Shown: positions 12,727-26,165 of the stretch, piece by piece
Layout: every line of letters begins with the position of its first letter
How positions within the stretch are numbered: position 1 is the first letter of the stretch
NCBI GenBank assembly: GCA_034509495.1
Contig: CM067509.1
Location: 975,180-1,039,179, forward strand
DNA from: Acestrorhynchus altus
Lineage: Eukaryota > Chordata > Actinopteri > Characiformes > Acestrorhynchidae
Direction: 5' to 3'
DNA: 64,000 nt
The notes under the pieces: model-generated
The model's input: only the letters and a program-made list of their open reading frames with translations
The model's database searches: none
What the model was told of the DNA's origin: nothing
Program-made: the position numbers and the translations under genes

Positions 12727-12850
12727 TTATTCAGATGAGAAAAACTGAAATCTGGTGCTATCTGCATGTAGATGGTGTAGTTTTATGCTGTGTGTAGTTC
12801 ACTATATACGGAATAAGGAGGTATTTGAGATTCAGCCGGAAACATACATG
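12727..12850 (+). repeat. Interspersed repeat, copy shared with 58567-58690
   Basis: About 124 bp align by eye to 58567-58690: both begin GATTTATTCA, share TGCTATCTGCATG and end with TTTGAGATTCAGCC. The family appears to be the interior of the DNA element at 57905-58995. Confidence 0.6.
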
Positions 12851-13654
12851 ATTTAATAATGACGTCCCCCCTTTCCCCCCATCCATATGACAACACTGAC
12901 AACAACAGCAATAGTTTTCTAGTGGACAGAAGGCCAAAATGCATGAAAAATCTATGTTTAAAAATTATCCATGTGTTTGCAGACAAGGTTTGTGTTACTA
13001 GTCAAGCCATGCACTTTTGTGTGTTTTGAGGAGGAGTGGCTTTGGGAGAAGGGCTGAAGGTAGATGGTGTGATTTTTTTTTTTCCCATTTACAAAAGAGG
13101 TTTCGACAACATGACCCACTCCAGCTTTAACACAATCACACTGTCACAATACCTTCTGCACAGTGAAGGCCTCTCTCCAAACAAAATAAAGCCTTTGACT
13201 TTGATTTTGTCATGACTTTAGTTGAGCCTGTTTGAGCATCATATGTGTAAACTCATACAGTATATGCCTAAAAGACAATACTAACCTAATACTAATACCA
13301 GCAAAATACTAACATGAATACATGAACTCACTAATAATAATAAACTGATAAACTAATAAACTGACTCACTAACATGATTTTGAGATTCATTAAAATGTTT
13401 TATTTTGCTGGTTGCTACAACACTTTTTACCAAAGAATAGTTTGGAAAGGTAAATCAACAAGACATAAATGGTCTTCAGAGAGTGTCCATCTCTGGGATT
13501 AAAGGCTACTTTTGACAATTGACAACACCAACTGCTAAAAGAGTAGGCTACTACTGCCAAAACATCTTGAGTTCCACACTTGATAAAGCTTGCTGGTGTT
13601 CCCAAGTTATTTCAGTGAGTTTGCCAGTCTTATGATGTCAATTAAATGTGCTAG
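12851..13654. other. Intergenic stretch without recognised features
   Basis: No coding signal. A run of ACTAAT/ACTAAC-like words at 13280-13375 looks like a weak decayed simple repeat. Confidence 0.4.
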
Positions 13655-13800
13655 GGCAGAGTTGTCAAATTGACATCTGCACCACAGCACTACAGGGTTT
13701 AACATTCATCATTAAACACACCTGATTCACATTATCCACAAGGCCATCATGAGTCAACCTTGGATTGTTAGAAACCACTACAGAGATGTAGCCAGAAGGC
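13655..13800. mobile_element. Possible hAT-type MITE remnant
   Basis: The phrase AACACACCTGATTCACAT and its surroundings resemble the common hAT-derived MITE interior of fish genomes. No terminal repeats can be shown. Confidence 0.25.
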
Positions 13801-13872
13801 TACCAATTAGTATATTTGTACAGTGATGTGCAGGGCAGAATGTATACTTGGTAACCTTTCAGTTAACTACTA

Positions 13873-14394
13873 CAGGGGTTGGACAATGAAACTGAAACAC
13901 TTGGTTTTAGACCACAATAATTGATTAGTTTGGTGAAGTAGGGCCTCCTTTTGCAGCCAATAAGTGTCAGTTCGTCTTGGGAATGACATTTTTTGGATAC
14001 AATCCGGGTTAACACCCCAACATCCCTTTCAGACAGCTTCCTCTTGCGTCCACAGTTAATCCTGTTGGATGTGGTTGGTCCTTCTTGGTGGTGCTGACAT
14101 TATCCTGGATACCGTGGCTCTTGATACATCACAAAGACTTGCTGTCTTGGTCACAGATGCGCCAGCAAGACGTGCACCAATAATTTGTCCTCTTTTGGGG
14201 GTATGTCCCCCATAATGTTGTGTTCATTGCAATATATTAAAACTGTGCTCTTACCTGCTAATTGAACCTTCACACTCTGCTCTTACTGGTTCAGTGTGCA
14301 AATAATGAAGATTGGCCACCAGGCTGCTCCAATTTGGCCGTGAAACCTCCCACACTAACATGACAGGTGTTTCAGTTTCATTGTCCAACCCCCT
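13873..14394 (-). mobile_element. Tc1-derived MITE (GGTTGGACAATG family), copy 1
   Basis: The left terminus CAGGGGTTGGACAATGAAAC follows a TA at 13871-13872, and the right terminus is its reverse complement (GTTTCATTGTCCAACCCC) at about 14373-14391. On the minus strand the interior encodes the start of a Tc1-type transposase ([19 protein letters not shown]) with a helix-turn-helix region. The catalytic part is removed by a deletion at about 13990, and a 2-bp loss (GTGCTGAC block, about 14091-14098) shifts the frame. Mobilised, if at all, by a full-length relative elsewhere. Confidence 0.88.
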
Positions 14395-16483
<2,089 letters not shown>

Positions 16484-16599
16484 TCTTAACAGAGCATATT
16501 TAGTGCTTAAATGTGCCAATATACAAGTCAACCAAAGCTGATACACCAGGAATCTGGAAGTGCTGTTTAAAACAAGAAGCTACAATGACAGATGAGTGG

Positions 16600-17300
16600 C
16601 CTTGGCCTTACTAGATGGTTTCCCCCAGCCGGCACAAGGAAGGAAGCACTTCTTGTGCACTTCCTTTAATTATTGTGACCTCAAAGAGTTCACGTACGGT
16701 GGCTTCTCACACACATGTCGAGACAGTCACTCTGCTCTCTGATTACTTGGCGACCAAACCACACCTCAGAGCCCTTCAGGAAACCTCTTATTTAGAGAGG
16801 GTCAAGAGGTCAGATGCTCAGGGGTTCTGTGAGACAGACCTCCCTTAAAGCAAACGAATTCTGATTAAAGGTAGAATGAAGCTGAGTTTTATGAAGTTAT
16901 TTTGAAACTATTATATATGATGTTTTTACATATGAACTTCAGGCAATGTTCACAGTTGCCCTCTCATATATCTAGCATGCAGCCAGAGATTTTCCATGTC
17001 AGATGGCAAAGAGCAGTGGCTGAAGAGTTTTTGCAGGAGGCACTTGTTGCGAATTCTCCAGAAAATTAGCTCCTCTATTCACACATGGGCTCACTTGGAC
17101 ATTACCTGGACTTTGCATTGGAGGCTGGCAGGATAAAGCCTGAGTAATGTTCTGTACAACTGTTTCAGACATTTGCATCCACACCTACAGCTCCACCAAG
17201 TAATGTTCAGATGTTCTGGAGTACCACCCACCTTCTCTGAAAGAAGCTTTTACTCACAATCAACAATGAATAATTTGCTGCAGCTGAAATTTCTCACTCA
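16600..17300. promoter_or_regulatory. Possible conserved noncoding block
   Basis: Sequence of balanced composition and high complexity between repeats. 16675-16700 has a TGACCTCAAAGAGTTCACG word resembling two nuclear-receptor half sites, with a further AGGTCA near 16808-16813. Regulatory meaning is inference only; conservation cannot be tested here. Confidence 0.2.
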
Positions 17301-18769
17301 GTTCTCTCCTCTCCCTCAGCAGCTTGCTATACTCTGTCTCCAAACTAAGGACGGCTGTTGCGTTGTAAGGATTTTAAGACAAGTTTGTAGCCTGATGAGG
17401 TACTGCTGCGAGTTATAAATGTTTTAGGTTGCTGCAGACTGCAAATGGACCATATGTGGGCTTCATTATCTCCATAATCAATCAATAAAGAAAGAGAAAC
17501 TTAACAGACCACTGATGATGGGTGCTGTTATCCAGTATGATGACTGGTGATGAACAATGGTGGCCACTGTGTGTCATGGAGTGTTCAGATGGGGTCAGTA
17601 ATTACATCAACCATAAGGCTGCTGCCACAGGAATTCCTGGAAAATACAATACAGCATGCAGCAGAGCTGCCACTGTGGAGATCTGTTTCAGTGATGAGTC
17701 TTTCAGAACAGTGACATTTTAGAAGCATAGGAGCAAAATCTAGCCTTAACGAAGCCAGTTAAAGTTCCATTAATGTTCCTTAAAAATTGTTCCCATTCTG
17801 AAAAGATTATTGGTTAAATAATCACATGAACAGATAGAAGGGCTAAATAAAAAAATTAAATAAAATAAATAAAATAAATCAGTTATGTAACGCATGAGGC
17901 CAGTATTTGAAAGGCCAACCGCTAATCTTTTCTTAACACTAATAATATTTTTTTCTTTATTTATGGAGCAAATGTCCTTCCATATCCTCTTACTTTTATC
18001 CCAGATGGATTTGAATGAATTATTTATTTGGACTTCACAAGAAATCCTGCCATGTCCCAAATGTGGTCACACTTTACATTTTAATGGAAGCTCATATCTT
18101 AGTGAAACACATTTTTGTTGTTAAATTTAATCCCATTTCCAGAGTCCTTCTAAAGACCCGTTGAGTGCAGCAAGATCAAACAGACGAGCTTTAACAGTTT
18201 GGAGATCAGGGCATGTTGAAATATTGACTGCTTGCTGGACCTCACACTGTGGTTCTTAGCTTGGCTAGGATGAAAAGTTATTGGTTTGGTTTTAAGGTGA
18301 AGAGATGTTTAAAAAATCAACATGAACATTTTTAGAGCTCTACTGTTTTTCAGAAGATAGGTTTGTGATGTGTTTGTGAAGGTTGTTTTAACTGTGCATT
18401 TTTGCTATTAAGCTACACCCATAAAAATAAAGGCTCCTAAAAGGTTCCTGACTTGGATGTATGTTTTAAAAATAACACAAGAGAGTTTAGTCTTTCTTTT
18501 AAGCAGAACGTTTAAAAACCACTATACGATCAGCTCCAAGTGTACCCTGAACAAAATAACAATTCTACACTTAGTTTAAACATTTATGACTCAATCACAA
18601 GCTATAGTCCCTGATCTCTGGAACTCTCAAAATAACTGAATTAAAAAGGTGTAAATCTGCTCCAGATGGTATCTGGATCTAAGGGGGAACTCCTAACACT
18701 AGTCCCACAAGTTAACTATTTGATCACACTAGGACGTGTGGTGGGATGCTAGGTTCACTGTTTGTTGTC
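17301..18769. other. Intergenic stretch without recognised features
   Basis: Short frames at 17522-17722, 17770-18060 and 17894-18124 lack any recognised domain. An (AAAT)-like patch lies at 17850-17880. Confidence 0.45.
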
Positions 18770-19108
18770 TTAACCCTTTCGGCCCACAGCCCTCACTGTG
18801 AGGGCAGAATTACACCTTGTGTTCTCAGCTTTATAAGTCAGGAAGCATCTGCGAGTAATTTGTTGTGGAAAATCATACTTTTATAATATTTATAACTGTT
18901 TTTAGAAGCTCCTTTTATTAAAATCCAATATAATAAAACCGTTTTTATTACCTGAGATATTGGTCATGTTGGCCCTGAACAAACAAATGTGACAAGCAGT
19001 TTTAGAGATTGATGGATCCATGAGACAAAATCAGCCAAAAAATTTTGCCTGAATTTTTTCATACATTTTGTCACAGTAATAAGCTATATTATACAATATA
19101 TCATATAT
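18770..19108 (+). mobile_element. Non-autonomous TTAA/piggyBac-like element, copy 2
   Basis: TTAA at 18770-18773 is followed by CCCTTTCGGCC, the pattern of piggyBac-type ends (TTAA target, C-rich terminus). A perfect 8-bp-arm palindrome lies at 18789-18805. The rest matches copy 1 at 8815-9200 in opposite orientation and a more diverged copy at 35362-35660. The distal end fades into AT repeat where the retroviral remnant begins. No protein coded. The superfamily call rests on the TTAA and the end sequence only. Confidence 0.6.
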
Positions 19109-19111
19109 ATA

Positions 19112-19306
19112 TTTCTCACTGACTTACAAAATTTGCATGACCATGTATCAACTAGGAACCATCATGACACTTGGCTCCATGGACTTTTGGGGCCTTTCTG
19201 GCATAACATTGTAGAAATCAGCCTTGTTCTACTTTGCATAATTATAATCATTTATATTTTTGTTATTGACTTCTCTTTGTACATACTCTATGTTTCATAC
19301 TTGTAA
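19112..19306 (+). pseudogene. Endogenous retrovirus env remnant (TM C-terminal piece)
   Basis: A + strand frame open for about 64 codons to TAA at 19304-19306 reads as the membrane-proximal and membrane-spanning end of a retroviral envelope TM subunit: a TWLHGLLGPFW motif, then a long aliphatic membrane segment and a short aromatic tail. It lies immediately upstream of a polypurine tract and LTR, where an env 3' end belongs. The rest of env, pol and gag is absent, so this is a truncated fossil without function. Confidence 0.6.
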
Positions 19307-19344
19307 TAATAACACAGTCTTGTGATTCTCCATGAGGGAGAATC

Positions 19345-19355
19345 AAAGGGGGAAT
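19345..19355 (+). other. Retroviral polypurine tract
   Basis: AAAGGGGGAAT directly precedes the LTR start, as in gamma-/epsilon-like retroviruses, where it primes plus-strand DNA synthesis. Confidence 0.65.
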
Positions 19356-19883
19356 TGAGAGAAATATGCTCCTTTAACCAAATACAATCTTAGGTCATTA
19401 TCTTAGAAAATGGTCATCTCACACCTTCTGTGTTTGACCCTTTTTAACTCTATTTACATGCTGATAAAATCAACCCCCTGAAGACTGTTGATGGTCGCCC
19501 ACCTGTGTAGAAATTCCTTACTCCATTGTCTCTATGCAGACTACCCTGTTTACCCCAAGTGACTCCACTTCAACCCCCACATACCCAACCTTAAATTCCT
19601 TTTCTTCCCCTTTCACCCCCTCCTACCTTCCACAATGTATACATAGGTCCACCTAAAATCCCTCAGATCAGACTGGATTGACTTTCAGACTGGACAGCCT
19701 GGGAAGATCCGACAGACTATGTTGATCAGACTACAGTCTAACAAGGCGAACTGAGAGACCTACCAGACTTCTGACCAACTAAGCTGTGTCTGCTGTGTCT
19801 GTATATGCTTCTCTGTCTGCAGCTGAATAAACCCACAATCTGAACATCCAGTCTCCTGACTCCTGTGTGCCAAATTTCTAACA
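19356..19883 (+). mobile_element. Endogenous retrovirus 3' LTR (528 bp)
   Basis: It starts TGAGAGAAAT and ends ATTTCTAACA, giving TG...CA ends with an 8-of-10 inverted match. AATAAA lies at 19826-19831. A polypurine tract and an env tail lie upstream, so this is a 3' LTR and not a solo LTR. No 5' LTR or internal genes follow or precede within the window, so target duplications cannot be checked. Confidence 0.75.
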
Positions 19884-20704
19884 TATGGAAGTTCTTGTCT
19901 AAAGTGAATTTACAGACTGAATAAAGCTGACTAATTTATTAACTGATTATAATAACACGCACATGACATATATCAACAAACATGCCATTAAGTGCAATAA
20001 AGCTCAGACTACTATTGGAATAAACTGTGAATTCTTATCTATGTCCTGGACTATGTTGATGTAGTTTATAGACAGGCAACCACCTCTGAAATTTATTTCT
20101 GGCAACCATTACAGCACTCACCACTGCAGACCATATAAAAAATTTGGTTGGTCCTCACTGGCAGCATGAAGAGAAGCACACTAATTTATACATAAATCAT
20201 TTTCTGACCATTTGCCTCATTTTATAAATATATATATATATATATATATATAGTGTAGTATATATATATAGTGTAGTATATATATACTACATTTCAGACT
20301 TGCTGGATCACCAATCAGGTACTGAGAGTATTTAGGCTGCCTGTTTTAACTGAGCTGATCGTTTCTCTTATCCTTTTTTTAATTAAATGTTACATTTTTT
20401 ATTGTTCTTACTTTAATTTTTATAAACTTATTTTTAAAATTATTTTATTAAATTATGCTACCTTAGTTCATATACATTCTTACCATCTTAGATCACTATA
20501 ATCATTTTTAAAATGTTATCTTTATTCTAAAATCATTTACCTTTTCTGTTATTAGGAGCATGGCTGCATTGCAAGTGGAGCCAAGTGAAAATAAAGGTTG
20601 AAAAGAAAAAGAAAAAGAAAGAAAATATGACATACAAATACATTTAGTCTAAATCACACCAGATACTATATTTTCCGCACAGAACATCAACCAGTTCTGC
20701 TGTC

Positions 20705-20706
<2 letters not shown>
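19884..20706. other. AT-rich stretch with TA tracts
   Basis: A (TA)n run at 20228-20252 is followed by two TAGTGTAGTATATATATA units (to about 20290). An AAAGAAAAAG purine patch lies near 20600-20625. Nothing coding. Confidence 0.5.

Positions 20707-20759
<53 letters not shown>
20707..20759. repeat. (TA)n microsatellite
   Basis: About 26 uninterrupted TA units. Confidence 0.95.
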
Positions 20760-20762
<3 letters not shown>

Positions 20763-20869
20763 TCCTTCTTCCACATATTAAGACAGATTGAAGCACTACT
20801 ATATAAGCCCCCTCTAACCTTGAAAGTTTATGTCAGGAGATGTAGTTGTTGCTGTTTTTTATTCCACTT

Positions 20870-21340
20870 AAAGAAGATGGCAGACAAATGGCTGATAGAG
20901 TGCCTCTAAAAGAACATAGTGAAGACCTTAAGGTATTGTAAGCAACTCCCATTACAGCTCATTAGTGTGAGTGCAGTGCTACTGTGTTGTATTGGCGGCC
21001 TTTATTGGAGAAAGTCCCCTTGGCTATGGCACCATCCATGTGGGTTGAGTTGCCACTGGGTCATTGATTGGATTGATGAACGGTGCCTTGGTAATGGAAT
21101 TCAGTGCCTCAGGGAGGCTTAGAATGGTAGGGGTCTCCAAGGACCTCAGGATGCTGTTAAAGCCTTGATAGGTCCCACTGAAAGTCTTGGCAACTTCCTA
21201 GTAAATGGGTTCTAATGCTTGGTGGATTTTGTTTGGGATAGCATTAGTCTACATCACCAGTGAGCCGTAATGCAGAAGCAGTTTGACAAAGTGTTCACAA
21301 GCCACAAAGACGAATGACATGGCACAAGCAGGAAACCGGT
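20870..21340 (+). pseudogene. Possible decayed coding remnant, unrecognised
   Basis: Short coding-like runs occur in shifting frames on the + strand (ADKWLIECL-like start near 20880, RPLLEKVPLAMAPSMWVELP near 20997, QGPQDAVKALIGPTESLGNF near 21140), separated by stops. The balanced GC and lack of simple repeats suggest a dead gene or old transposon ORF. I recognise no family. Confidence 0.25.
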
Positions 21341-21591
21341 GAGTGAATTAGTTGAAGTCGGTCATATTGCTTTGTGTGTGCCTTAAGGGGTATGTGTTAA
21401 AATAAAGTATAATAAGAAATATTGGGAAAAGATCATTCTTGAAAGCTACGGTCAATTTGAAGAGTAATGTAAATAGAGTTTAGCAAACGGTCAGTTCACA
21501 CAACATTGTGTGACATTAGATATTCTTTCTGGATTCTTCCCAACCTGGGTATTAGGGAATTAATGATTCACACATTTTGTAATTTGATTTG

Positions 21592-21639
21592 ATATGATAT
21601 GATATGATATGATATGATATGATATGATATGATATGATG
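21592..21639. repeat. (GATAT)n microsatellite
   Basis: About nine tandem GATAT units followed by GATGATGAT. Confidence 0.93.
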
Positions 21640-21885
21640 ATGATTCTGTAAAAATACAGTAAATCCTAGGCCGGAAAATCTGAATAATGTATTTTTCTTA
21701 ATAAAACAACCAACTTTCTTATAGCTGGTCAAATAGTGGAGTTTTTCCTGATCCATTCAGGATTCACATGAAGTCACAACAATAACAATCCTACTTCTAG
21801 GAGCACTTACTACAAACTGATGCTCATCAAGTAATGTCACACTGTTACAAAGCTAAAAATTCAACACTTTTTATATTATTTTAAT

Positions 21886-21923
21886 TTGTTTGTTTGTTTG
21901 TTTGTTTGTTTGTTTGTTTGTTA
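21886..21923. repeat. (TTTG)n microsatellite
   Basis: Nine tandem TTTG units. Confidence 0.93.
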
Positions 21924-22267
21924 GGTTTGAAAATGTCACGTTTCTAGCTATGATGAGCTTTTGGGCTGCCTGATGTGTAAAACCTTGTCTTTTAATAGTT
22001 TATGAAGAGTTACTTCAGAAGAAATGGTTGCCCTTATAGACACGGCTAACATTGGCATTTCTTTTATTTTTGGGTCTTCAGGGAATCTACAACAGTGCAA
22101 AATCTACAGTCAGATGGTAGACAATTGGGCCTTCTGACTGGTTGTTCGATGGCCATAGTTTCTCAATTAGGCATTCTGATTTGTAGTCTTCGGTCGAATT
22201 CTACAATCCAATTACCGCACGTTGTCTGAAGACAATTTTCATTCTGATTGGAAGTCTGAGTCATCTT

Positions 22268-22520
22268 CGGCTGTGACTGGAAGGTTGCTGGTTCGAATAC
22301 CTGAACTGGAAGGCCATGACTGAAGTGCCCTTGAGCAAGGTACTTAACTCCCCAGCTGCTCCCAGGGCACTATGGATAGGGCTGCCCACTGCTCTGGGCA
22401 CGTATGCTCACTGCCCCCTAGTGTGTGAATTCACTGTTGTGCATGTGTGTGTATCACTGTGTGTGGAGTACAAACACAGTGGGTCTATGAGCACCTTTAC
22501 CTTGGTAGTCATATTCTAAG
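22268..22520 (+). mobile_element. tRNA-derived SINE
   Basis: A Pol III B-box-like GGTTCGAATAC lies at 22290-22300, preceded by a degenerate tRNA-like head. The body then has the phrases GCCCTTGAGCAAGGTACTTAA (22328-22348 region) and CTGCCCCCTAGTGTGTG typical of fish SINE bodies. The A box is decayed. Non-coding; retroposed by a LINE in trans. Confidence 0.75.
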
Positions 22521-23135
22521 ATCGGATGCTTACAGTAAGAGAGCCTAGTTAATACAATGTTTTATGTTTACAACGTTAATACAATGTTTTACACTTCCAT
22601 GCTCTGTTGGAATGAATGGCATTAGGTAGCTTTCTAGGTCAATTCTTGGTTTCTAGGTTTTATATGTTCAAATAAATCAACTTTCAACAGCATCCAACAG
22701 TATGATGCTTACATTCTTCAGTTTCGATATGAAAGATTATTCACTATTATTGATGATATACAAAATATGAGAAATTAACCAAACCAGTATCTTTACTATG
22801 TTTACTTTTACTACATACTACACACGCATACACTTAACTCCACACACGTTGTTCATATTGTTCAATACAACATAATACATCTTCCATCTCCCCATGTGCA
22901 ATTAACTGCAATTTATCTACTTAATCATTTGTTTATTATTTAGAATGTTTTAGACACTATAGTGTAAAAACTATGCTATACTTTATTTATTTCTTGTACT
23001 GGGTGTATCTTATCTGATTTTGCTTTTAATAGTTATGAAATGTTTTCGTAAGAAGGACTTTTGGTCTAGTTTTTCTTGTGTGTGAGTTTATTAGAGTAGA
23101 ATATTAGAGTATTAGATTATTTCCTACAGCTGAAG
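22521..23135. other. AT-rich intergenic stretch
   Basis: No repeat or coding signal recognised. Confidence 0.5.
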
Positions 23136-23451
23136 ATGGCAACCCCAGCAATCCCCGTCACTGACCCTGCCATTTGTCTGTAGGCTGTATTGGAAGCGAC
23201 CATACATGCCTGTTGCCATTGGGAGAGAAACACTGTCTTTGCTGAAACCTCTACAGCAGCTGCTGTTCCAGGACACTGCCCTATCCCATGCAGAGAAGCT
23301 CCTTCGCACAGAGCGCATCCTTATGCCATCACACCACAAACCAGCCTTCTACAAAGACCCCTTTCATCTGCAGACCTACCTCCCTCCACCAGACTACCCC
23401 CTGATGCAATATATGCCCACACCCCCAACAAGGCAGGGATCAAGGTGTTAA
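23136..23451 (+). pseudogene. Candidate coding exon of unknown gene, with 1-nt frame offset
   Basis: A frame from about 23184 to TAA 23449-23451 reads as convincing protein: RLYWKRPYMPVAIGRETLSL first, then LLRTERILMPSHHKPAFYKD and a Pro/Tyr-rich tail. It can start at an acceptor ending TAG at 23181-23183. Just upstream, ATG 23136 gives MATPAIPVTDPAICL and then a stop, one nucleotide out of phase with the longer frame. Either the true exon starts at the acceptor, or the two parts were once one open frame broken by a single-base change. I recognise no family; the short basic, proline- and tyrosine-rich style recalls small ciliary or sperm proteins, but that is a guess. The block is followed by LINE-tail sequence. 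Confidence 0.35.
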
Positions 23452-23474
23452 AGGGAAGAAATAGATCAAGTATT

Positions 23475-23605
23475 AATACTATACTGTATATACTCTACTC
23501 TGTCTATTTCCTGGACTGAGTGCCTTGTTATCCCTTTCCTACTGCAATGCTGTGAATTTCCCCCCTGTGGGACTAATAACGGATTATGGTATCTTATCTT
23601 AACAG
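23475..23605 (+). mobile_element. LINE/SINE 3' tail fragment
   Basis: TGTGAATTTCCCCCCTGTGG, then GGACTAATAACGGATTATGG and a TATCTTATCTTA end: the 3' tail wording common to fish L2/CR1-type LINEs and the SINEs that borrow their tails. Confidence 0.65.
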
Positions 23606-25029
23606 ACATAATGACTACAGTCCTGCCACCTCAACCATCGCGAGACATGTGCTTGCATCTGCAGCAACTGCAGGGATTTTTTCGATTGTCCATCTACATC
23701 CGTCCTGCCTTTCAAGTGGTCTAAACTGTAGTGGTGTGCTTTGATAAGCTCTTGAGGGAAAATATTTAAAAGAGTGCACTCTCATAGAAAAAAAAACTGT
23801 AGTATTTATTTAAAATTACTTTTTATTTTTAATCATTCAATCATACATTGCTGACCAAGCCAGTGCTTTTGTGTTACCCATTTCCAGCCCTTTATAAGAT
23901 ACAGTGTTCAGCACTGCAGTAACAGCAAGAAGAAATGTTAAACAAACATACTCATTGTTGCATTCATTGATTATCACAAAATAGGGATACATATATAGAG
24001 GTGCTTGAAAGTTTGTAAACTCAAATCTGCCCATTTAAAGAATGGAAAGAAATAAATAAATTTAGAAAAATTTAGAAAATTTTTAGAAATAAATTTAATG
24101 AAATGAAATTTTCACAGCATTAATTTTTTATTATTATTATTATTAATGTAGTTTGTCAATTGATGTAGTTGTTCTTACTGAGCTTTGTTTAAACATAAAA
24201 TGTAATGAAATGTATCAAAATTAGTTTTTATTTTTATATCAAGTACAGCATGGCATGAGTACTTATTTGGAATTATTTCAGGAAGCATTACAATAAATTC
24301 AGGCAACAAAATCACAAAGTTATGCCGGAATCCAGCTTTTCCCCATTCCTGTTACAGACCTAACTATGGATCAATCATATCAATCACAGGCCTAATATGT
24401 TTGAAAAGGACATCATGTAATATGCATCCAAGTAGACAACTACACATATACGATGAACAAAATGGGAAATCAGTAAAATATGGATGAAAAATATGAAATA
24501 AGTAGAATGCAAATCCAAAGTGGAGGTAGTCTCTGAAAGTGCCAGCATCCAGTGTTGATGTTTCAGGTTGCCCCCAAAGTGATCCTTCTTGTGCTGAAGT
24601 GTGGGCAGGTGAAACCTCTAGGAAATTACAAATCATACAGGGATCATCAGGTAAGGAGAAAAACAACCAATCAGAACATTCAAAGATGGGCACACCCACC
24701 AGTATGACACAAGCTTCCAGCCAATCAGATTAACAGCAAAACAAAATCAAAGCAAAATCTCAGCCAATGAGAAAATGAGTAACGTTACATAAGGTACATC
24801 ATGACTGTGGACAATTAAATAATCAGGTTGCAGAGGAATTGTACTAGGTACAGCACACTTTGGGTGCTGAGACTCGAGTTAATATAATAAAAAGGGTCTA
24901 GACACGCTTAAGGTCTAATGCAAGAAACTTGGAATTTTGCATTCTATGATTTGCCATTGATTCTGGGGGCTCTTCTGTTGTATCTGCTAATGATGTGTAT
25001 GAATACAAAAGCAAACACACAGCAATGAG
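23606..25029. other. Gene-free stretch
   Basis: A 111-codon minus frame at 24364-24699 and a 64-codon + frame overlap without family signal. Decayed AAATTTAGAAAAATTT-like simple sequence lies at 24050-24150. Confidence 0.45.
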
Positions 25030-25790
25030 CCAGTTCATTCTTCTGTGACTGCAGACTAATTGAGCATTTAACACCTCACACGATTTCCTTATCCAAAAGT
25101 GAGTGGCATGGAGATCTGATTATTCCAAAGGGATTGTTTAATTGCTATCTATCTGAGTATGCAAATTCGGGTTCATTGTCAGGGTGTCTGTTTGCATGTT
25201 TTGTTTTGTTTTTTTTGGTACATTTTGTATGTTTTCCTTTGTGCCCTTCCCTAAGGGGGGACCAGGGCTAATTTGTCAGCTTAATTACTTTCAGACGTGT
25301 TTTGGAGGTCAGCATTGTAATATGATTCTGGCACCCACAATAATGAGCTCATCAAGGCAGGAGTTAAACCCTGGCCAAGAATATTGATTTAGCAATCCCT
25401 GTGGAGACAAGGCCGCCTTTTAGACAATAGAGCTTCCAAGATGGATCCTGGCCTGAACTGATACATGTTAATGTGTAGATAATATCAGAGACATCTTAAG
25501 CCATTCAGCGATCTACATCTAATTGCTTTGGATAATTCATCTCGTCCTTTGAGCGGCTGCCAAGAGACACGGCAGGAAGAAAAGGAAGGTGATTGTTTCT
25601 TTATCTCGTATCTTCAGCCCAATATGGAATCGATTCTCAAGCGCAAAAAGGCTTTTCAAAAGGCTATTGTTTCAGTCAGTGATGCAAAGATGGCAATATT
25701 CGTGTGCCATATCACATCAGTCATTTCTGTGTATGTTAATTTAGCACTCGTTATTCTTCTCATGGCACAACGTACATAACAACTGTCTTT
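25030..25790. promoter_or_regulatory. Candidate conserved noncoding element / enhancer
   Basis: An unusually complex, repeat-free block. It contains a perfect POU octamer ATGCAAAT at 25159-25166 and, 7 bp on, a SOX-type CATTGT at 25174-25179, with CTTAATTA homeodomain cores (e.g. near 25280-25290) and GATCTGATTA. No exon-like frame of note. The function is inference; alignment to other fish would decide. Confidence 0.3.
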
Positions 25791-25914
25791 AAGAGAAGAA
25801 TAGACTGACAGCAATTAATGTGTAAATGCAAGTGTTCCTGGGGGATTTTATTCTCCATATGCCAATGACATGCCATGCATTTAATTTCCTTGTCACAGCT
25901 GAAAGCTTCAGATA

Positions 25915-26165
25915 ATGCAGCAGCGATATTTGTCTTCAGTGTTCTAAAGTTCAGCCATTTAGCTCCTGTGCTGCATTCTCTTCACTGGCTTCCTGTAGCT
26001 GATTGAAAAAACTGATGCTGACCTACAAATCCAAATATGGACCAACAGCCCAGTTTGACTCAACATCCCTCAAGATACATGGAAAACAAGCATCCACGGT
26101 TTTTCTGTCCTGGCCCCAAGACTTCTCCTGGGTGTCAGAACATTAGAGTCATTTGCTGTGTTTGA
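25915..26165 (+). mobile_element. L2-like LINE reverse-transcriptase 3' fragment
   Basis: The + strand reads NAAA, then HLAPVLHSLHWLPVAD, the conserved block near the C-terminal end of L2/Rex-type ORF2 proteins, followed by stops and frame changes. Short, dead fragment. Confidence 0.75.

Noticed and set aside
19356..19883. Solo LTR produced by LTR-LTR recombination
   Set aside because: A polypurine tract and env tail remain directly upstream, so it is the 3' LTR of a truncated provirus.
21592..21639. CRISPR-like repeat array
   Set aside because: Simple 5-bp tandem repeat without spacers in a fish genome.
22268..22310. Functional tRNA gene
   Set aside because: The B-box-like stretch is followed by a SINE body, and no acceptor stem or cloverleaf can be formed.
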